DNA from: Alsobacter sp045348435
Lineage (GTDB): Bacteria > Pseudomonadota > Alphaproteobacteria > Rhizobiales > Beijerinckiaceae
Direction of reading: 5' to 3'
DNA: 64,000 nucleotides
Assembly (NCBI RefSeq): GCF_045348435.1
Contig: NZ_CP157484.1
Coordinates: 1,984,001-2,048,000 of the forward strand
Of this stretch, positions 24,830 to 33,651 are shown piece by piece. The notes beneath the pieces were generated by a model, which ran no database searches, was not told the DNA's origin, and was given only the letters and a program-made list of their open reading frames with translations. Within the stretch, counting starts at the first letter, position 1, and every line of letters starts with the position of its first letter. Both the position numbers and the translations under genes were made by a program.

Positions 24830-25720
24830 TCAGATCAGGGACTGGTCCTTCAGGAACCCCGACGCGACCTCCTCGACGGACTTCTTGTCCACGTCCACCG
24901 AGGCGTTCAGCCGGGCCATGGTGGCGTCGTCCAGCTTGGCCGAGAGCGCGTTGAGGATCTCGGCGAGCTTCGGGTTCTTGTCCAGCGTCTCCTTGCGGAC
25001 GACAGGCGTCATCGCGTAGGTGGGGAAATAGCCCTTGTCGTCGGTCAGGATCACGAAGTTGAAGGCCGGCACCCGGCCGTCGGTGGCGAAGACGAGGCCC
25101 ACTTCGACCTGGGAATCCCGCAGCGCCTGGTAGACGAGGCCGGTGTCCATGCGCACCACGTTCTCGCGGCCGAACTCGAAGCCGTAGGCGGTCTGCAGGG
25201 GCCCAAGGCCGTCGGGACGGGCGTAGAACTCGGCGTTGCAACCGAATTTGGCGGTCATGCCGCCCTTCAGCTTGGCGGCGAGGTCCGACAGCGTCTTCAC
25301 GCCCTTGGCCTCGGCGTCCGGCTTGCGCATGGCCAGCGCGTAGGTGTTGTTGGCCTTGGACGGGTTCAGCCAGACGAGGCCCTTGGCGGCGTCCAGCTCC
25401 TTGACCTTGGCGTAGGTGGCCGCGGCGTCGAGCTTGTCCGTCACTTTGTTGAAGGTAATCAGCGACGTGCCCGTGTACTCCCAGTAGAGGTCGACCTGGC
25501 CGGCCTCCTGCGCCTGCCGGAGCGGCGCGGTGCCCAGCCCGGCCCGCTTGTCGACCGTGAAGCCCTTGGCCTTGAGCAGCTGGGTGGTCATCTCGGCCAT
25601 GATCTGCTGCTCGGTGAAGTTCTTGCCGCCGACCACGAGCGTCTGGGCGCCCGCCGCCAGAGGCAGGGCCGTCATCGCGAGGGCGGCTGCGGTGAGTGCA
25701 AGGAAGTGGCGTTTCAGCAT
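24830..25720 (-). CDS. OpuC-type ABC transporter substrate-binding protein (glycine betaine/choline family)
   Basis: A 296-residue secreted receptor. The signal peptide (MLKRHFLALTAAALAMTALPL..) would be cut near AAGA/QTL. Family features are VVGGKNFTEQQIMAEM, DLYWEYTGTSL, the AKFGCNAEFYARPDG segment and DDKGYFPTYAMTPVVRK. In OpuC and ProX proteins, tyrosines and tryptophans at these places cage a quaternary ammonium group. AAGGGGA lies before the ATG. It follows its permease gene in the operon and delivers a betaine- or choline-like solute to it. The exact ligand is not readable from sequence. Confidence 0.9.
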   Translation of the reverse strand: MLKRHFLALTAAALAMTALPLAAGAQTLVVGGKNFTEQQIMAEMTTQLLKAKGFTVDKRAGLGTAPLRQAQEAGQVDLYWEYTGTSLITFNKVTDKLDAAATYAKVKELDAAKGLVWLNPSKANNTYALAMRKPDAEAKGVKTLSDLAAKLKGGMTAKFGCNAEFYARPDGLGPLQTAYGFEFGRENVVRMDTGLVYQALRDSQVEVGLVFATDGRVPAFNFVILTDDKGYFPTYAMTPVVRKETLDKNPKLAEILNALSAKLDDATMARLNASVDVDKKSVEEVASGFLKDQSLI

Positions 25721-25752
25721 GGTCGTTCCCCTTTTTTCGTAGTCGCCGCCGC

Positions 25753-26481
25753 TCATCGCAACGGATTGACGCCCCGCGGAACCAGCCAGAACTGCGCCTG
25801 GCCAATGGCGAAATCGACAGCCACGGCCAAGAGCGCGGTCGGGATCGCGCCGGCCAGCAGCATGGTGGGCTCCATCAGGTCGATGCCGGTGAAGATCAGC
25901 TCGCCGAGGCCGCCGCCGCCGATCAGGAAGGCCAGCGGCACGGTGCCGATATTGATCGCCATGGCGGTGCGCACGCCGGCCAGGATCACAAAGACCGCGT
26001 TGGGCAGCTCGACCCTTGTCAGGATCTGGCGCGGCTTCATGCCCATGCCGCGCGCCGCCTCGATCAGGTGCGAAGGCACCGAGCGCAGGCCCGCGACCGT
26101 GTTCAGCACGATGGGCAGCAGCGTCAGCACGAACAGGGCGAAGATGGCCGGCGGGGCGCCGATGCCGAGAAACGACATCGCGATGGCGATCAGCGCCAGC
26201 GTCGGGATGGTGGTGCCCAGATTGATCACCTGGGTCACCGCATCCGCATAGGCGGCGAAGCGCGGCCGGCTGAGCGCGATCCCGATCGGCAGTCCGACCA
26301 GGATGGCGAGCGCGCCGGATACGCCCGCCAGGGCGAGGTGGCCGCGGATGAGATACTGCACGTCGCCGCCGTAGCGCAGCAGCGACGGCAGGTATCCGCG
26401 CGCCTGGAGCCACGCGCCCAGGGCGAAAACGGCCAGGATCTGGAGAAACCGGAGCGCGCTTCGGAGCCCGGCCTGCGTCAT
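25753..26481 (-). CDS. OpuC-type ABC transporter permease (OpuCD/OpuCB-like, second)
   Basis: A 242-residue inner-membrane protein with about six helices. Family segments are VINLGTTIPTLALIAIAM, the EAA loop (EAARGMGMKPRQILTRVELP), VRTAMAINIGTVPLAFLIGG and GGLGELIFTGI. Its N-terminus carries an extra hydrophobic segment compared with the first permease. It starts one base after the ATPase stop codon and pairs with the permease at 27586 to form the channel. Confidence 0.9.
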   Translation of the reverse strand: MTQAGLRSALRFLQILAVFALGAWLQARGYLPSLLRYGGDVQYLIRGHLALAGVSGALAILVGLPIGIALSRPRFAAYADAVTQVINLGTTIPTLALIAIAMSFLGIGAPPAIFALFVLTLLPIVLNTVAGLRSVPSHLIEAARGMGMKPRQILTRVELPNAVFVILAGVRTAMAINIGTVPLAFLIGGGGLGELIFTGIDLMEPTMLLAGAIPTALLAVAVDFAIGQAQFWLVPRGVNPLR

Positions 26482-26482
26482 C

Positions 26483-27589
26483 TCACCGGTCCTTGTAGGC
26501 GGCGCCGAGCGCCTGCGAGACGCCCCGCTGGGTGATGTAGCCCTTGTAGAAGCCCTCGTCGTCCACGCAGGCGAGCCACGTGACCCCGTGCGTGAACATG
26601 TCCGACACCGCGACGCGCAGGTCGCTCTTCACGTTGACGACGCCGGGCAGCGGCTCCTGGCGCTCCGCGACCGTGCCCTTGAGCCCGCGGGCCGCCTCGA
26701 TCCGGACCACGCCCCGCGCCCGGCCGCGCGGGCCGACCATGACGATGGAGCCATGGCCGTGCTCCTCCATCAGCCGCACGGCGGTGTCGAGCGTATCCTC
26801 GGCGCGGACGCGGGGCGGGTCCGCCATCATGGCGTCCGCCACCTTCAGGAGCCGCAGGCGCTTGAGCGTGCGGTCCGTCCCGACGAACTCGGCCACGAAG
26901 GCGTCCGCCGGACGCGCCAGGATGGTGTCGGGAGTGTCGTACTGGACGAGCCGGCCGTCGCGGAAGATCGCGATCCGGGTGGCCATCTTCACGGCCTCGT
27001 CGATGTCGTGGCTGACGAACACGACGGTCTTCTTCAGCTCCGCCTGGAGCTTCATGAACTCGTCCTGGATCACCTCGCGGTTGATCGGGTCGATGGCCCC
27101 GAAGGGCTCGTCCATCAGCAGCACCGGCGGGTCGGCGGCCAGCGCGCGCGCCACGCCGATGCGCTGCTGCTGCCCGCCCGAGAGCTGCTTGGGATAGCGC
27201 TTCAAAAACAGGCCGGGATCGAGGTTGACGAGCTCGAGCAGGTAGGCGGCCCGCGCCCGCGCCTTGGCGCGCGGCCAGCCCAGCAGGTCGGGGACGACGC
27301 AGATATTGTCCTCGACCGTCATGTTCGGGAACAGGCCGATCTGCTGGATGACGTAGCCGATGGAGCGGCGCAGCGTCACCTCGTCGACGCTGGCGGCGTC
27401 CCGCCCGTCGATGAAGATCCGGCCTGCGCTGGGCGCGATCAGCCGGTTGATCATCTTCATCGTGGTGGTCTTGCCGCAGCCCGAGGGGCCGAGCAGCACG
27501 CAGACCTCGCCGGCCGGCACCTCCATGTCGATGCGGTCGACGGCGACCACGGAGCCGAAATGCTTGGAGACCTGGTCGAGGCGGATCAT
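26483..27589 (-). CDS. OpuC-type ABC transporter ATP-binding protein with CBS domains
   Basis: A 368-residue ATPase. It has Walker A GPSGCGKT (34-41), signature LSGGQQQRIGVARAL, Walker B VLLMDEPFGAIDP and the H-loop VVFVSHDIDEA. The C-terminal ~120 residues form two CBS motifs (ADAMMADPPRVRAEDTLDTA; GVVNVKSDLRVAVSDMFTHG). In OpuA/OpuC proteins such domains sense ionic strength or nucleotides and gate transport, so this is probably an osmotically or energy-regulated importer. Its ATG overlaps the upstream permease stop (TCAT read on the plus strand). Four transport genes are in the order permease, ATPase, permease, receptor. Confidence 0.92.
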   Translation of the reverse strand: MIRLDQVSKHFGSVVAVDRIDMEVPAGEVCVLLGPSGCGKTTTMKMINRLIAPSAGRIFIDGRDAASVDEVTLRRSIGYVIQQIGLFPNMTVEDNICVVPDLLGWPRAKARARAAYLLELVNLDPGLFLKRYPKQLSGGQQQRIGVARALAADPPVLLMDEPFGAIDPINREVIQDEFMKLQAELKKTVVFVSHDIDEAVKMATRIAIFRDGRLVQYDTPDTILARPADAFVAEFVGTDRTLKRLRLLKVADAMMADPPRVRAEDTLDTAVRLMEEHGHGSIVMVGPRGRARGVVRIEAARGLKGTVAERQEPLPGVVNVKSDLRVAVSDMFTHGVTWLACVDDEGFYKGYITQRGVSQALGAAYKDR

Positions 27590-28239
27590 CGAAGCCTCAA
27601 GCCGGGTGAGGTGAGCAGGCGCTGCGCGCCCAACAGGGCGAAATCGGCGATGATCGCCAGCAGGCTGACCGACAGTGCGCCGGTGAGCAGCTGGCGCGGA
27701 TCGGTCTGCGAAATGCCGCGCGAGATGAAGGTCCCGAGCCCGCCGGCCCCGATATAGGTCGCGATGGCGCCGATCGCGATGTTGAGCACCACGGCGTTGC
27801 GCACGCCATTGATGATCACCGGCAAAGCGAGCGGCAGCTCGACCCGGCGCAGCCGCTGAAGGGTCGTCATCCCCATGCCGCGCGACGCCTCCCGCAGGGC
27901 CGGGTCGACGTTCATGATCGCCGTGTAGGTGTTCCGGATGATCGGCAGCTGGGCGTAGAGGATCAGCGCGATCACGGCGGGCAGGTAGCCGATGCCCTGG
28001 CCGATCAGCGACAGGATCGGGATGAGGACCCCGAACAGCGCGATGGACGGGATCGTCATGATGATCGCCGCCGCATAGAGCACCCGGTCCGCGGCGGCCT
28101 GGCTCTGCGTGATCAGGATGCCGATGGGCACGCCGGTCGCGATCGCGACCGTCACGGACACGCCCACGAGCGAGACATGTTCGAGCATGCGCTGCCCGAT
28201 GACCGGCAGGTTCGCCATGATGAAGGCGAAGGTGTCCAA
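27586..28239 (-). CDS. OpuC-type ABC transporter permease (OpuCB-like, first)
   Basis: A 217-residue membrane protein, the usual OpuCB length when started at the TTG preceded by GGAGTGAGGAG; a start at 28275 adds 12 charged residues without a ribosome site. Segments typical of the family are TIPSIALFGVLIPILS, the EAA loop (EASRGMGMTTLQRLRRVELP), VRNAVVLNIAIGAIATYIGAG and GGLGTFISRGI. First gene of the osmolyte transporter operon. The 97 bases upstream, before the end of the regulator gene, hold the likely promoter, though no clear -35/-10 pair stands out. Confidence 0.88.
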   Translation of the reverse strand: MDTFAFIMANLPVIGQRMLEHVSLVGVSVTVAIATGVPIGILITQSQAAADRVLYAAAIIMTIPSIALFGVLIPILSLIGQGIGYLPAVIALILYAQLPIIRNTYTAIMNVDPALREASRGMGMTTLQRLRRVELPLALPVIINGVRNAVVLNIAIGAIATYIGAGGLGTFISRGISQTDPRQLLTGALSVSLLAIIADFALLGAQRLLTSPGLRLR

Positions 28240-28336
28240 GCGCCGCTCCTCACTCCTGCGGATGTCGAGCCGCACGGTGGAGCATCAGGCGCCCGCCAAG
28301 GTTGCGAAGGCCCGGGAAGCGACACGTACCATCACG

Positions 28337-29428
28337 TTATCGACCCGCCTCGAGCGTCGGCCGGGCCGGATCCTCCCGCCCGCCGCGCACGCGCACCCCG
28401 GACGGCCGGACCCCGTGCAGGCGCTTGAACCAGTAGGCGAAATGCGACGTCGACGTGAAGCCCGTCGCGATGGCGACCTCGAGGATCGGGCAATCGGAAT
28501 AGAGCAGCAGCTCGCGGGCGCGGTCGACCCGCAGGGCGAGGTAGTAGCGGGCCGGCGTGACGTCGAGATAGCGCAGGAACAGCCGCTCCAGCTGGCGCGG
28601 GCTCATGCCGACGCGCTCGGCGATGGCGGCGATCGAGAGCGTGTCCTCGATGGCGCCTTGCATGAGATGGACCGCCGAGCGCACCGGCCGCGGCAGGTTG
28701 GCCAGTCGCTCGAGCCGCCCCCCGCTCTGGTTGTCGCGCTCGTCGCGGATGCGCTCGTGGTGGAACTGGTTGGCCACCCGCCGGGCAAGGTCCGCCCCGT
28801 GCCGCTCGGCGATGAGATGGAGCATCATGTCCATCGCGGCCACGCCGCCCGAGCAGGTGAGGCGGTCCCGATCGATCTCGAAGAGCTTGTCCGTGCAGGT
28901 CAGCTCGGGAAACTCCTCCTGGAAGGCCGGCCGGTTCTCCCAGTGGATCGTGCAGCGATAGCCGTCCAGCAGCCCGGCCCGCGCCAGCAGATAGGTGCCC
29001 GTCGACAGCGAGCCGACGGCGATCTTCGCCCTGACCGCCTGCCTGAGCACGTTGAGGTAGCGCCGCTCGTCCACGGACTGGATGCGCAGGCCGCCGCACA
29101 CGAAGAGGAAATCCGCCCCGGCGAGCGCCTCGTCCACCGGGACCGTCGCCAGCGGGATGCCGTTCGACGCCTCGACCGGCGCCCCGTCGAGGCTGGCCAG
29201 CCGCCAGCGCCAGGCGTCGCGGCCGATCAGGCGGTTCAACGACCGCAACGGCTCGACCCCGCTCGCCAGGCTCATCATCGAGACGCCTTCGACGAGCAGG
29301 AAGACCACGGTGTGGCGCGATGGGCCGAGCGCCTCGTCCCGGTCCAGGGATCGAGCTCCCGGGCTCCCTTTCAACACCAGGTCACCTCGTCTCGGCCGGT
29401 CTCGGCCGGCAGGCCGTTCCACGGTCAT
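28337..29428 (-). CDS. GlxA family transcriptional regulator (DJ-1/PfpI + AraC HTH), second
   Basis: A 363-residue regulator with the same architecture as the one beside soxB: DJ-1/PfpI-like domain (about residues 38-215, with GSLSTGTYLLA where the cysteine of active relatives would be) and AraC-type HTH pair (about 255-350: AERVGMSPRQLERLFLRYL, VAIATGFTSTSHFAYWFKRL). These CdhR/GbdR-type proteins usually activate genes for quaternary amine catabolism. It lies 15 bases after the FAH-family gene, in the same direction as both the Liv-type operon upstream and the OpuC-type operon downstream, so either could be its target. The ATG is used rather than the adjacent TTG. Confidence 0.86.
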   Translation of the reverse strand: MTVERPAGRDRPRRGDLVLKGSPGARSLDRDEALGPSRHTVVFLLVEGVSMMSLASGVEPLRSLNRLIGRDAWRWRLASLDGAPVEASNGIPLATVPVDEALAGADFLFVCGGLRIQSVDERRYLNVLRQAVRAKIAVGSLSTGTYLLARAGLLDGYRCTIHWENRPAFQEEFPELTCTDKLFEIDRDRLTCSGGVAAMDMMLHLIAERHGADLARRVANQFHHERIRDERDNQSGGRLERLANLPRPVRSAVHLMQGAIEDTLSIAAIAERVGMSPRQLERLFLRYLDVTPARYYLALRVDRARELLLYSDCPILEVAIATGFTSTSHFAYWFKRLHGVRPSGVRVRGGREDPARPTLEAGR

Positions 29429-29443
29429 CAAGCGACGGCCCTC

Positions 29444-30292
29444 TCAGCTTTCGTCGACGACGCCGTTGCGCAGCACGCCCAGGCGGTCGAGCTCCACCTC
29501 GACGACGTCGCCAGGCTTCAGCCACACCGGCGGCGTGCGCCTCGATCCCACCCCGCCAGGCGTTCCGGTGACGATCACGTCGCCGGGCTCCAGCTGCGTG
29601 AAGGTCGAGCAATAGGCGATCTGGGTGGGGATATCGAAGATCATCTGGTCGATCGCCGCGTCCTGGACGACCTCGCCGTTGAGGCGCGTGCGCAGCCGCA
29701 GCGAGCCCAGCGCGCCGAGTTCGTCCGGCGTCATCATCCAGGGACCGAAGGCGCCCGTCCCGGGGAAGTTCTTGCCCGGCGTGAACTGGTGCGTGTGGCG
29801 CTGGAAGTCGCGCACGCTCCCTTCGTTGTAGAGCGCGTAGCCGGCGATGTGGGCCCACGCGTCCTCCCGGGCGACATGGCGGCCCGGCTTGCCGATGATC
29901 ACGGCCAGTTCGCCCTCGTAGTCGAGCTGGGTGGAGACCTTCGGCCGGACGATGTCGGCGAGGTGCGCCGTCTGGCTGTTGGCGAAGCGCCCGAACATTG
30001 TCGGCTTCCCCACCACGTCGCGGCCGGTCTCCTGGCGGTGCGTCTCGTAGTTCAGCCCGATGCACAGGATCTTGTCCGGGTTCGGAATGACCGGGAGCCA
30101 CTCGATCGCCGACAGCGGGACGCGCACGCCCTGCGACGCCCGTGCCCGGGCCTGGGGCAGGAGCCCGGCCGCGATCGCGGTTTTCAGGTCCGGCGCCTGC
30201 GCCCCGAACAGGGCGCCGAGGTCGACGACGTCGTCGCCGTCGACGAGGCCCCAGCTGGGCCTGCCGCCGGTCTTGAAGCTGATGAATCTCAC
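29444..30292 (-). CDS. Fumarylacetoacetate hydrolase (FAH) family protein
   Basis: A 282-residue metal-dependent hydrolase/decarboxylase/isomerase. The FAH core is seen in ILCIGLNYETHRQE, the metal ligands in LDYEGELAVIIGK, then GYALYNEGSVRDFQ, PGKNFPGTGAFGPWMM, the IAYCSTFTQLEPGDVIVTGTPGGVG stretch (quoted in part) and KPGDVVEVELDRLG. The family spans acylpyruvate hydrolases, oxaloacetate decarboxylases and 2-keto-3-deoxysugar dehydratases, so the substrate is open. It follows the fused Liv-type ATPase by 39 bases and is probably in that operon, handling the imported compound or a ring-cleavage product. GTG start with CGGAG upstream. Confidence 0.86.
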   Translation of the reverse strand: MRFISFKTGGRPSWGLVDGDDVVDLGALFGAQAPDLKTAIAAGLLPQARARASQGVRVPLSAIEWLPVIPNPDKILCIGLNYETHRQETGRDVVGKPTMFGRFANSQTAHLADIVRPKVSTQLDYEGELAVIIGKPGRHVAREDAWAHIAGYALYNEGSVRDFQRHTHQFTPGKNFPGTGAFGPWMMTPDELGALGSLRLRTRLNGEVVQDAAIDQMIFDIPTQIAYCSTFTQLEPGDVIVTGTPGGVGSRRTPPVWLKPGDVVEVELDRLGVLRNGVVDES

Positions 30293-30331
30293 GGTCTGCG
30301 AACTCCGGTGCGTCGCGGGCGTCGTCGGGCG

Positions 30332-31801
30332 TCAAAGATAGGTCGCCGCAGCCTCCGCCTCAAAGCGCCCTGGCGGACCTTCCCATGCGATCCGGGCGTG
30401 GTCGAGCACATACACCCGGTCGGCGTGGGGCAACGCGAAGGTGACGTTCTGCTCGCCCAGCAACACGGAGATCGAGGTCGTGGCCCGCAGGCGCTCCAGC
30501 GCCTTCGACAGGGTCTCCAGGATCACGGGCGCCAGCCCCAGCGTGGGCTCGTCCAGGATGAGCAGCTTGGGCTTCATCATCAGCGCCCGGGCGATCGCCA
30601 GCATCTGCTGTTCGCCGCCGCTCAGGGTGCGGGCGATCTGGGACTGGCGGCTGCGCAGGATGGGAAAGAGGTCGAACAGCCATTCCAGCCTCTCCGACCG
30701 TTCCTGGCCGCCCAGGAGGTGTCCCCCGAGGTCCAGGTTCTCCCGCACGCTCATGTCGCCGAAGAGCTCGCGCGTCTCCGGGCATTGCACGACGCCCAGC
30801 CGGGCGATCGCGGCGGCGCTGAGGTCGCGCAGCGGCGCGCCCGCCCAGCGGATCGCTCCCGAATAGGGCGTCAATCCCGAGATGGCGTTGAACAGGGTCG
30901 TCTTGCCGGCCCCGTTCAGGCCGACTACGGAGACGAACTCGCCCTCGTGAACGTGCAGGGACACGCCCTGGAGCGCCTGCGCCTTGCCGTAAAGCACCTC
31001 CACGTTCTCGACCTGGAGAGCCGCGTTCACGTCCTTGAAGCTGGATTCCGGCCGCGCCACGGTGGTGAGCGCGCCGCCCAGATAGACCCGCCTGACGGTG
31101 GGGTCGGCCATCACCTGCGCGGCGCTGCCCTCGGCGATCCATTCGCCGAGATACATCGCCAGCACGCGGTCGACGAGGGCCGCCACGCTCTTGACGTTGT
31201 GGTCGACCAGCAGCACCGCCCGGCCTTCCGTCCGGAACTCCCGGATGAGTTCGGAGAACTGGCCGACCTCGGACGCCGTCAGGCCCGCGAAGGGCTCGTC
31301 CACCAGCACGAGCTTGGGATGGCGCGCGATGGCCTTGGCGAGCTCCAGCCTGCGCAGATCCGCGAAGGCGAGCGTCGGCGGCCTGCGCTCCATGACGTGG
31401 CCGAGCCCGACACGCTCGGCGATCGCCCGGGCCTTGCCGTCGACCTCCGGGTCGGCGAAGAGGCGGATCAGGCTGTCGGGCAGCAACGCGACCTTGATGT
31501 TCTCCAGCACAGTCTGCCGGTTCAGCGGGCGCGAATGCTGGAAGACGAGGCCGACGCCCCGGCGGGCGACCTTGTGGGACGGCAGGCCGCTGATCTGCGC
31601 GCCGTCGAGCGTGATGCGCCCCGACGTGGGCTTCTCGACCCCCATGATCATCTTCATGGCGGTCGACTTGCCCGATCCGTTGGGGCCGATCAGTCCGAGG
31701 ATCTCGCCCGGGCGGATCGAGAAGCTCAGGTCCTTGACGGCGACGAGCCCGCCATACCGCTTGGTGACGCCGCTGACTTCGAGCATCGGTTGCGTGCTCA
31801 T
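30332..31801 (-). CDS. Fused LivG-LivF-type ABC transporter ATP-binding protein
   Basis: One 489-residue polypeptide contains two complete ATPase cassettes normally encoded by livG and livF. The first half has Walker A GPNGSGKST (39-47), Walker B LVLVDEPFAGLT and VLLVDHNVKSV. The second has GLNGAGKTT (about 292-300), signature LSGGEQQMLAIARAL and LLILDEPTLGLAP. The first-half signature is degenerate, reading LAFADLRRLELAKA in place of LS(Y/G)GxxR, so the two sites may differ in activity. The joint near residue 250 is a short linker (ARPESSFKDVNAA). No stop codon or frameshift separates the halves. It starts within the permease stop (ATGA) and powers branched-chain-type uptake. Confidence 0.92.
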   Translation of the reverse strand: MSTQPMLEVSGVTKRYGGLVAVKDLSFSIRPGEILGLIGPNGSGKSTAMKMIMGVEKPTSGRITLDGAQISGLPSHKVARRGVGLVFQHSRPLNRQTVLENIKVALLPDSLIRLFADPEVDGKARAIAERVGLGHVMERRPPTLAFADLRRLELAKAIARHPKLVLVDEPFAGLTASEVGQFSELIREFRTEGRAVLLVDHNVKSVAALVDRVLAMYLGEWIAEGSAAQVMADPTVRRVYLGGALTTVARPESSFKDVNAALQVENVEVLYGKAQALQGVSLHVHEGEFVSVVGLNGAGKTTLFNAISGLTPYSGAIRWAGAPLRDLSAAAIARLGVVQCPETRELFGDMSVRENLDLGGHLLGGQERSERLEWLFDLFPILRSRQSQIARTLSGGEQQMLAIARALMMKPKLLILDEPTLGLAPVILETLSKALERLRATTSISVLLGEQNVTFALPHADRVYVLDHARIAWEGPPGRFEAEAAATYL

Positions 31802-32727
31802 CCGCGGGCTTCCCCCCGCAGCATGCCGAGAAAGCCGTTCGGGAAGAACAGGATCACCAGCAGCGCGACGCCCGACACGATCGGCGTCGCGAGCTCGCCG
31901 AGAGGCCTGAGGAGTTCGCCCATCGCGATGAGGAAGACCGCCCCGATGGCGGCCCCGATCACGGTTCGTCTGCCGCCCAGCACCGCCGCGATGATGACCT
32001 GCACGCCGACGGCCACGTCCACGAAGGTGCCGACCGAGGCTGTGCCCATGTAGAAGACCATCAGGGCGCCGGCGAGGCCGGAGAAGAAGGCGCTGACGAT
32101 GAAGGCGGCGAGCTTGTGCTTGGCGACGTTGAAGCCGAGCGCGCCGGCCTGGACGGCGTCCTGCCCGCTCGCCTGCAGGATCAGCCCGATGGACGAGCGC
32201 GACAGGCCGAACAGGATGGCGCCGCTCACCGCCATGAAGCCGAAGGCGATCCAGTAATTCGTCTTCGCGTCGATGGAGATGACGTCCGGCACCGAGAGCC
32301 CGATTTCACCGCCGGTGAGGTCTGCGAAGACGACGATGAAATTCTGCAGCATCAGCACCGCGACCAGGGTGGTCAGGCCGAAATAGGGTCCGCTGACCCG
32401 CAGCGCCGGCAAGGCCAGCGCCACGCCGCCGATCACGGCCGCGCCCGCGCCGGCCAGGATGCACAGCCAGATCGACAGCCCCGGCGAGAACTGGGTGTCG
32501 AGGATCCCGGCCGTGTAGGCCCCGAGCCCGATCAGGAAGGTCGGGCCGAAATTGACCTCCCCGGCGAACCCGAACAGGAGATCCCACGACATCGCGAAGA
32601 CGGCCGTGAAATAGGCCACCGTCATCAGGCCGAGCACGTAGCCGGACGCGTAGAGCGGCAGCACCGATGCGACCGCCAGCACCACGAGGCCGATCCAGAA
32701 CAGGCGGGACGTCGCGAGCGAACGCAT
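31798..32727 (-). CDS. Branched-chain-type ABC transporter permease (LivM-like)
   Basis: A 309-residue inner-membrane protein. LivM features are AMSWDLLFGFAGEVNFGPTF, ALPALRVSGPYFGLTTL, the SSIGLILQASGQDAVQAGALG loop (quoted across its length), and GLAGALMVFYMG. GGAGG lies 8 bases before the chosen ATG; an ATG two codons earlier is too close to that site and overlaps the previous stop. It pairs with the LivH-like permease upstream. Family substrates range from amino acids to urea, amides and aromatic acids. Confidence 0.9.
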   Translation of the reverse strand: MRSLATSRLFWIGLVVLAVASVLPLYASGYVLGLMTVAYFTAVFAMSWDLLFGFAGEVNFGPTFLIGLGAYTAGILDTQFSPGLSIWLCILAGAGAAVIGGVALALPALRVSGPYFGLTTLVAVLMLQNFIVVFADLTGGEIGLSVPDVISIDAKTNYWIAFGFMAVSGAILFGLSRSSIGLILQASGQDAVQAGALGFNVAKHKLAAFIVSAFFSGLAGALMVFYMGTASVGTFVDVAVGVQVIIAAVLGGRRTVIGAAIGAVFLIAMGELLRPLGELATPIVSGVALLVILFFPNGFLGMLRGEARG

Positions 32728-32732
32728 GGCCA

Positions 32733-33608
32733 TCACCTCCGTCCGAACAGCCCCTGGGGCCGCAGATACATCACGAGCAGAAGAAGCAGCAGCGACGGGA
32801 TGGTCCGGTAGGCCGGCGAGATCGTGTAGGCGGTGATCGTCTCCAGATAGCCCACCACATAGGCCGCGATCAGCGACCCGGAGACGCTGCCCAGCCCACC
32901 CAGGACGACGATCGAGAAGGCGCTCGCCGTCAGCGGCCCGACGCTGTAGGAGCTCACGCCGAGGAACATCCCCAGCAGCACGCCCGCGACGCCGGCGAGC
33001 ACGCCGTAGACCGCCCAGACGGCGAGATAGATGTTCGACAGCTCGAACCCCAGCAGGGTTACGCCGCGCGGGTTCATCGACGCGGCCAGGACGGCCTTGC
33101 CGGCCTGGGTGCGGTTCACCAGCACCCAGAGCAGCCCGATGACCACCCAGCAGATCGTCGCCGTGAAATACTCGTTGGCCGGGGTGCGCACTCCCAGCAC
33201 CGTCACCACCCCCTCGATGATGGGCAGGACCGTCTTGGCGTTGTTGGTGAACAGGTAGGAGATCGCCTCCTGGATCAGGATGCCCCACAGCAGCGTGGAG
33301 GTGAGGATGAAGATCTCCTTCTCCGACTCCGCGATCCTCCTGGAGCGCTGGATGGGCCGGACCGCGATGAAATAGGTCGCGAAGGACAGGACGACGCTGG
33401 TGAGCACCCCGATGGAGGCGCCCACATAGCTGCCCACATGCAGCCCTCCGGCGGCGGCCCAGGCGGCGACGGCGGCCGCCACCATGATCGATCCGTGCGA
33501 CAGGTTGAGCACGCCGGACACGCCGAAGATCAGCGTGAACCCCGTCGCGCCCAGCGCATAGAGGGCGCTGACGGCGAAGCCGTCGATCACGATTTGCCAC
33601 AGCAGCAT
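32733..33608 (-). CDS. Branched-chain-type ABC transporter permease (LivH-like)
   Basis: A 291-residue membrane protein with the LivH pattern: GFAVSALYALGATGFTLIFG, GVLNLSHGSIMVAAA, KAVLAASMNPRGVTLLG and FSIVVLGGLGSVSGSLIAA, ending in LRPQGLFGRR. It has about eight hydrophobic helices. It is separated from the binding-protein gene by 76 bases holding a hairpin, and from the LivM-like gene by 5 bases. Confidence 0.92.
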   Translation of the reverse strand: MLLWQIVIDGFAVSALYALGATGFTLIFGVSGVLNLSHGSIMVAAAVAAWAAAGGLHVGSYVGASIGVLTSVVLSFATYFIAVRPIQRSRRIAESEKEIFILTSTLLWGILIQEAISYLFTNNAKTVLPIIEGVVTVLGVRTPANEYFTATICWVVIGLLWVLVNRTQAGKAVLAASMNPRGVTLLGFELSNIYLAVWAVYGVLAGVAGVLLGMFLGVSSYSVGPLTASAFSIVVLGGLGSVSGSLIAAYVVGYLETITAYTISPAYRTIPSLLLLLLVMYLRPQGLFGRR

Positions 33609-33651
33609 GTCGGGGACCCGGTCGAAGGTGGGACAGGCGGCGCGATCGAGA

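Noticed and set aside
28109..32053. A 1314-codon plus-strand frame antisense to the second GlxA regulator, FAH gene and Liv-type ATPase
   Set aside because: No domain or ribosome site; it mirrors codon-position bias of the real minus-strand genes.
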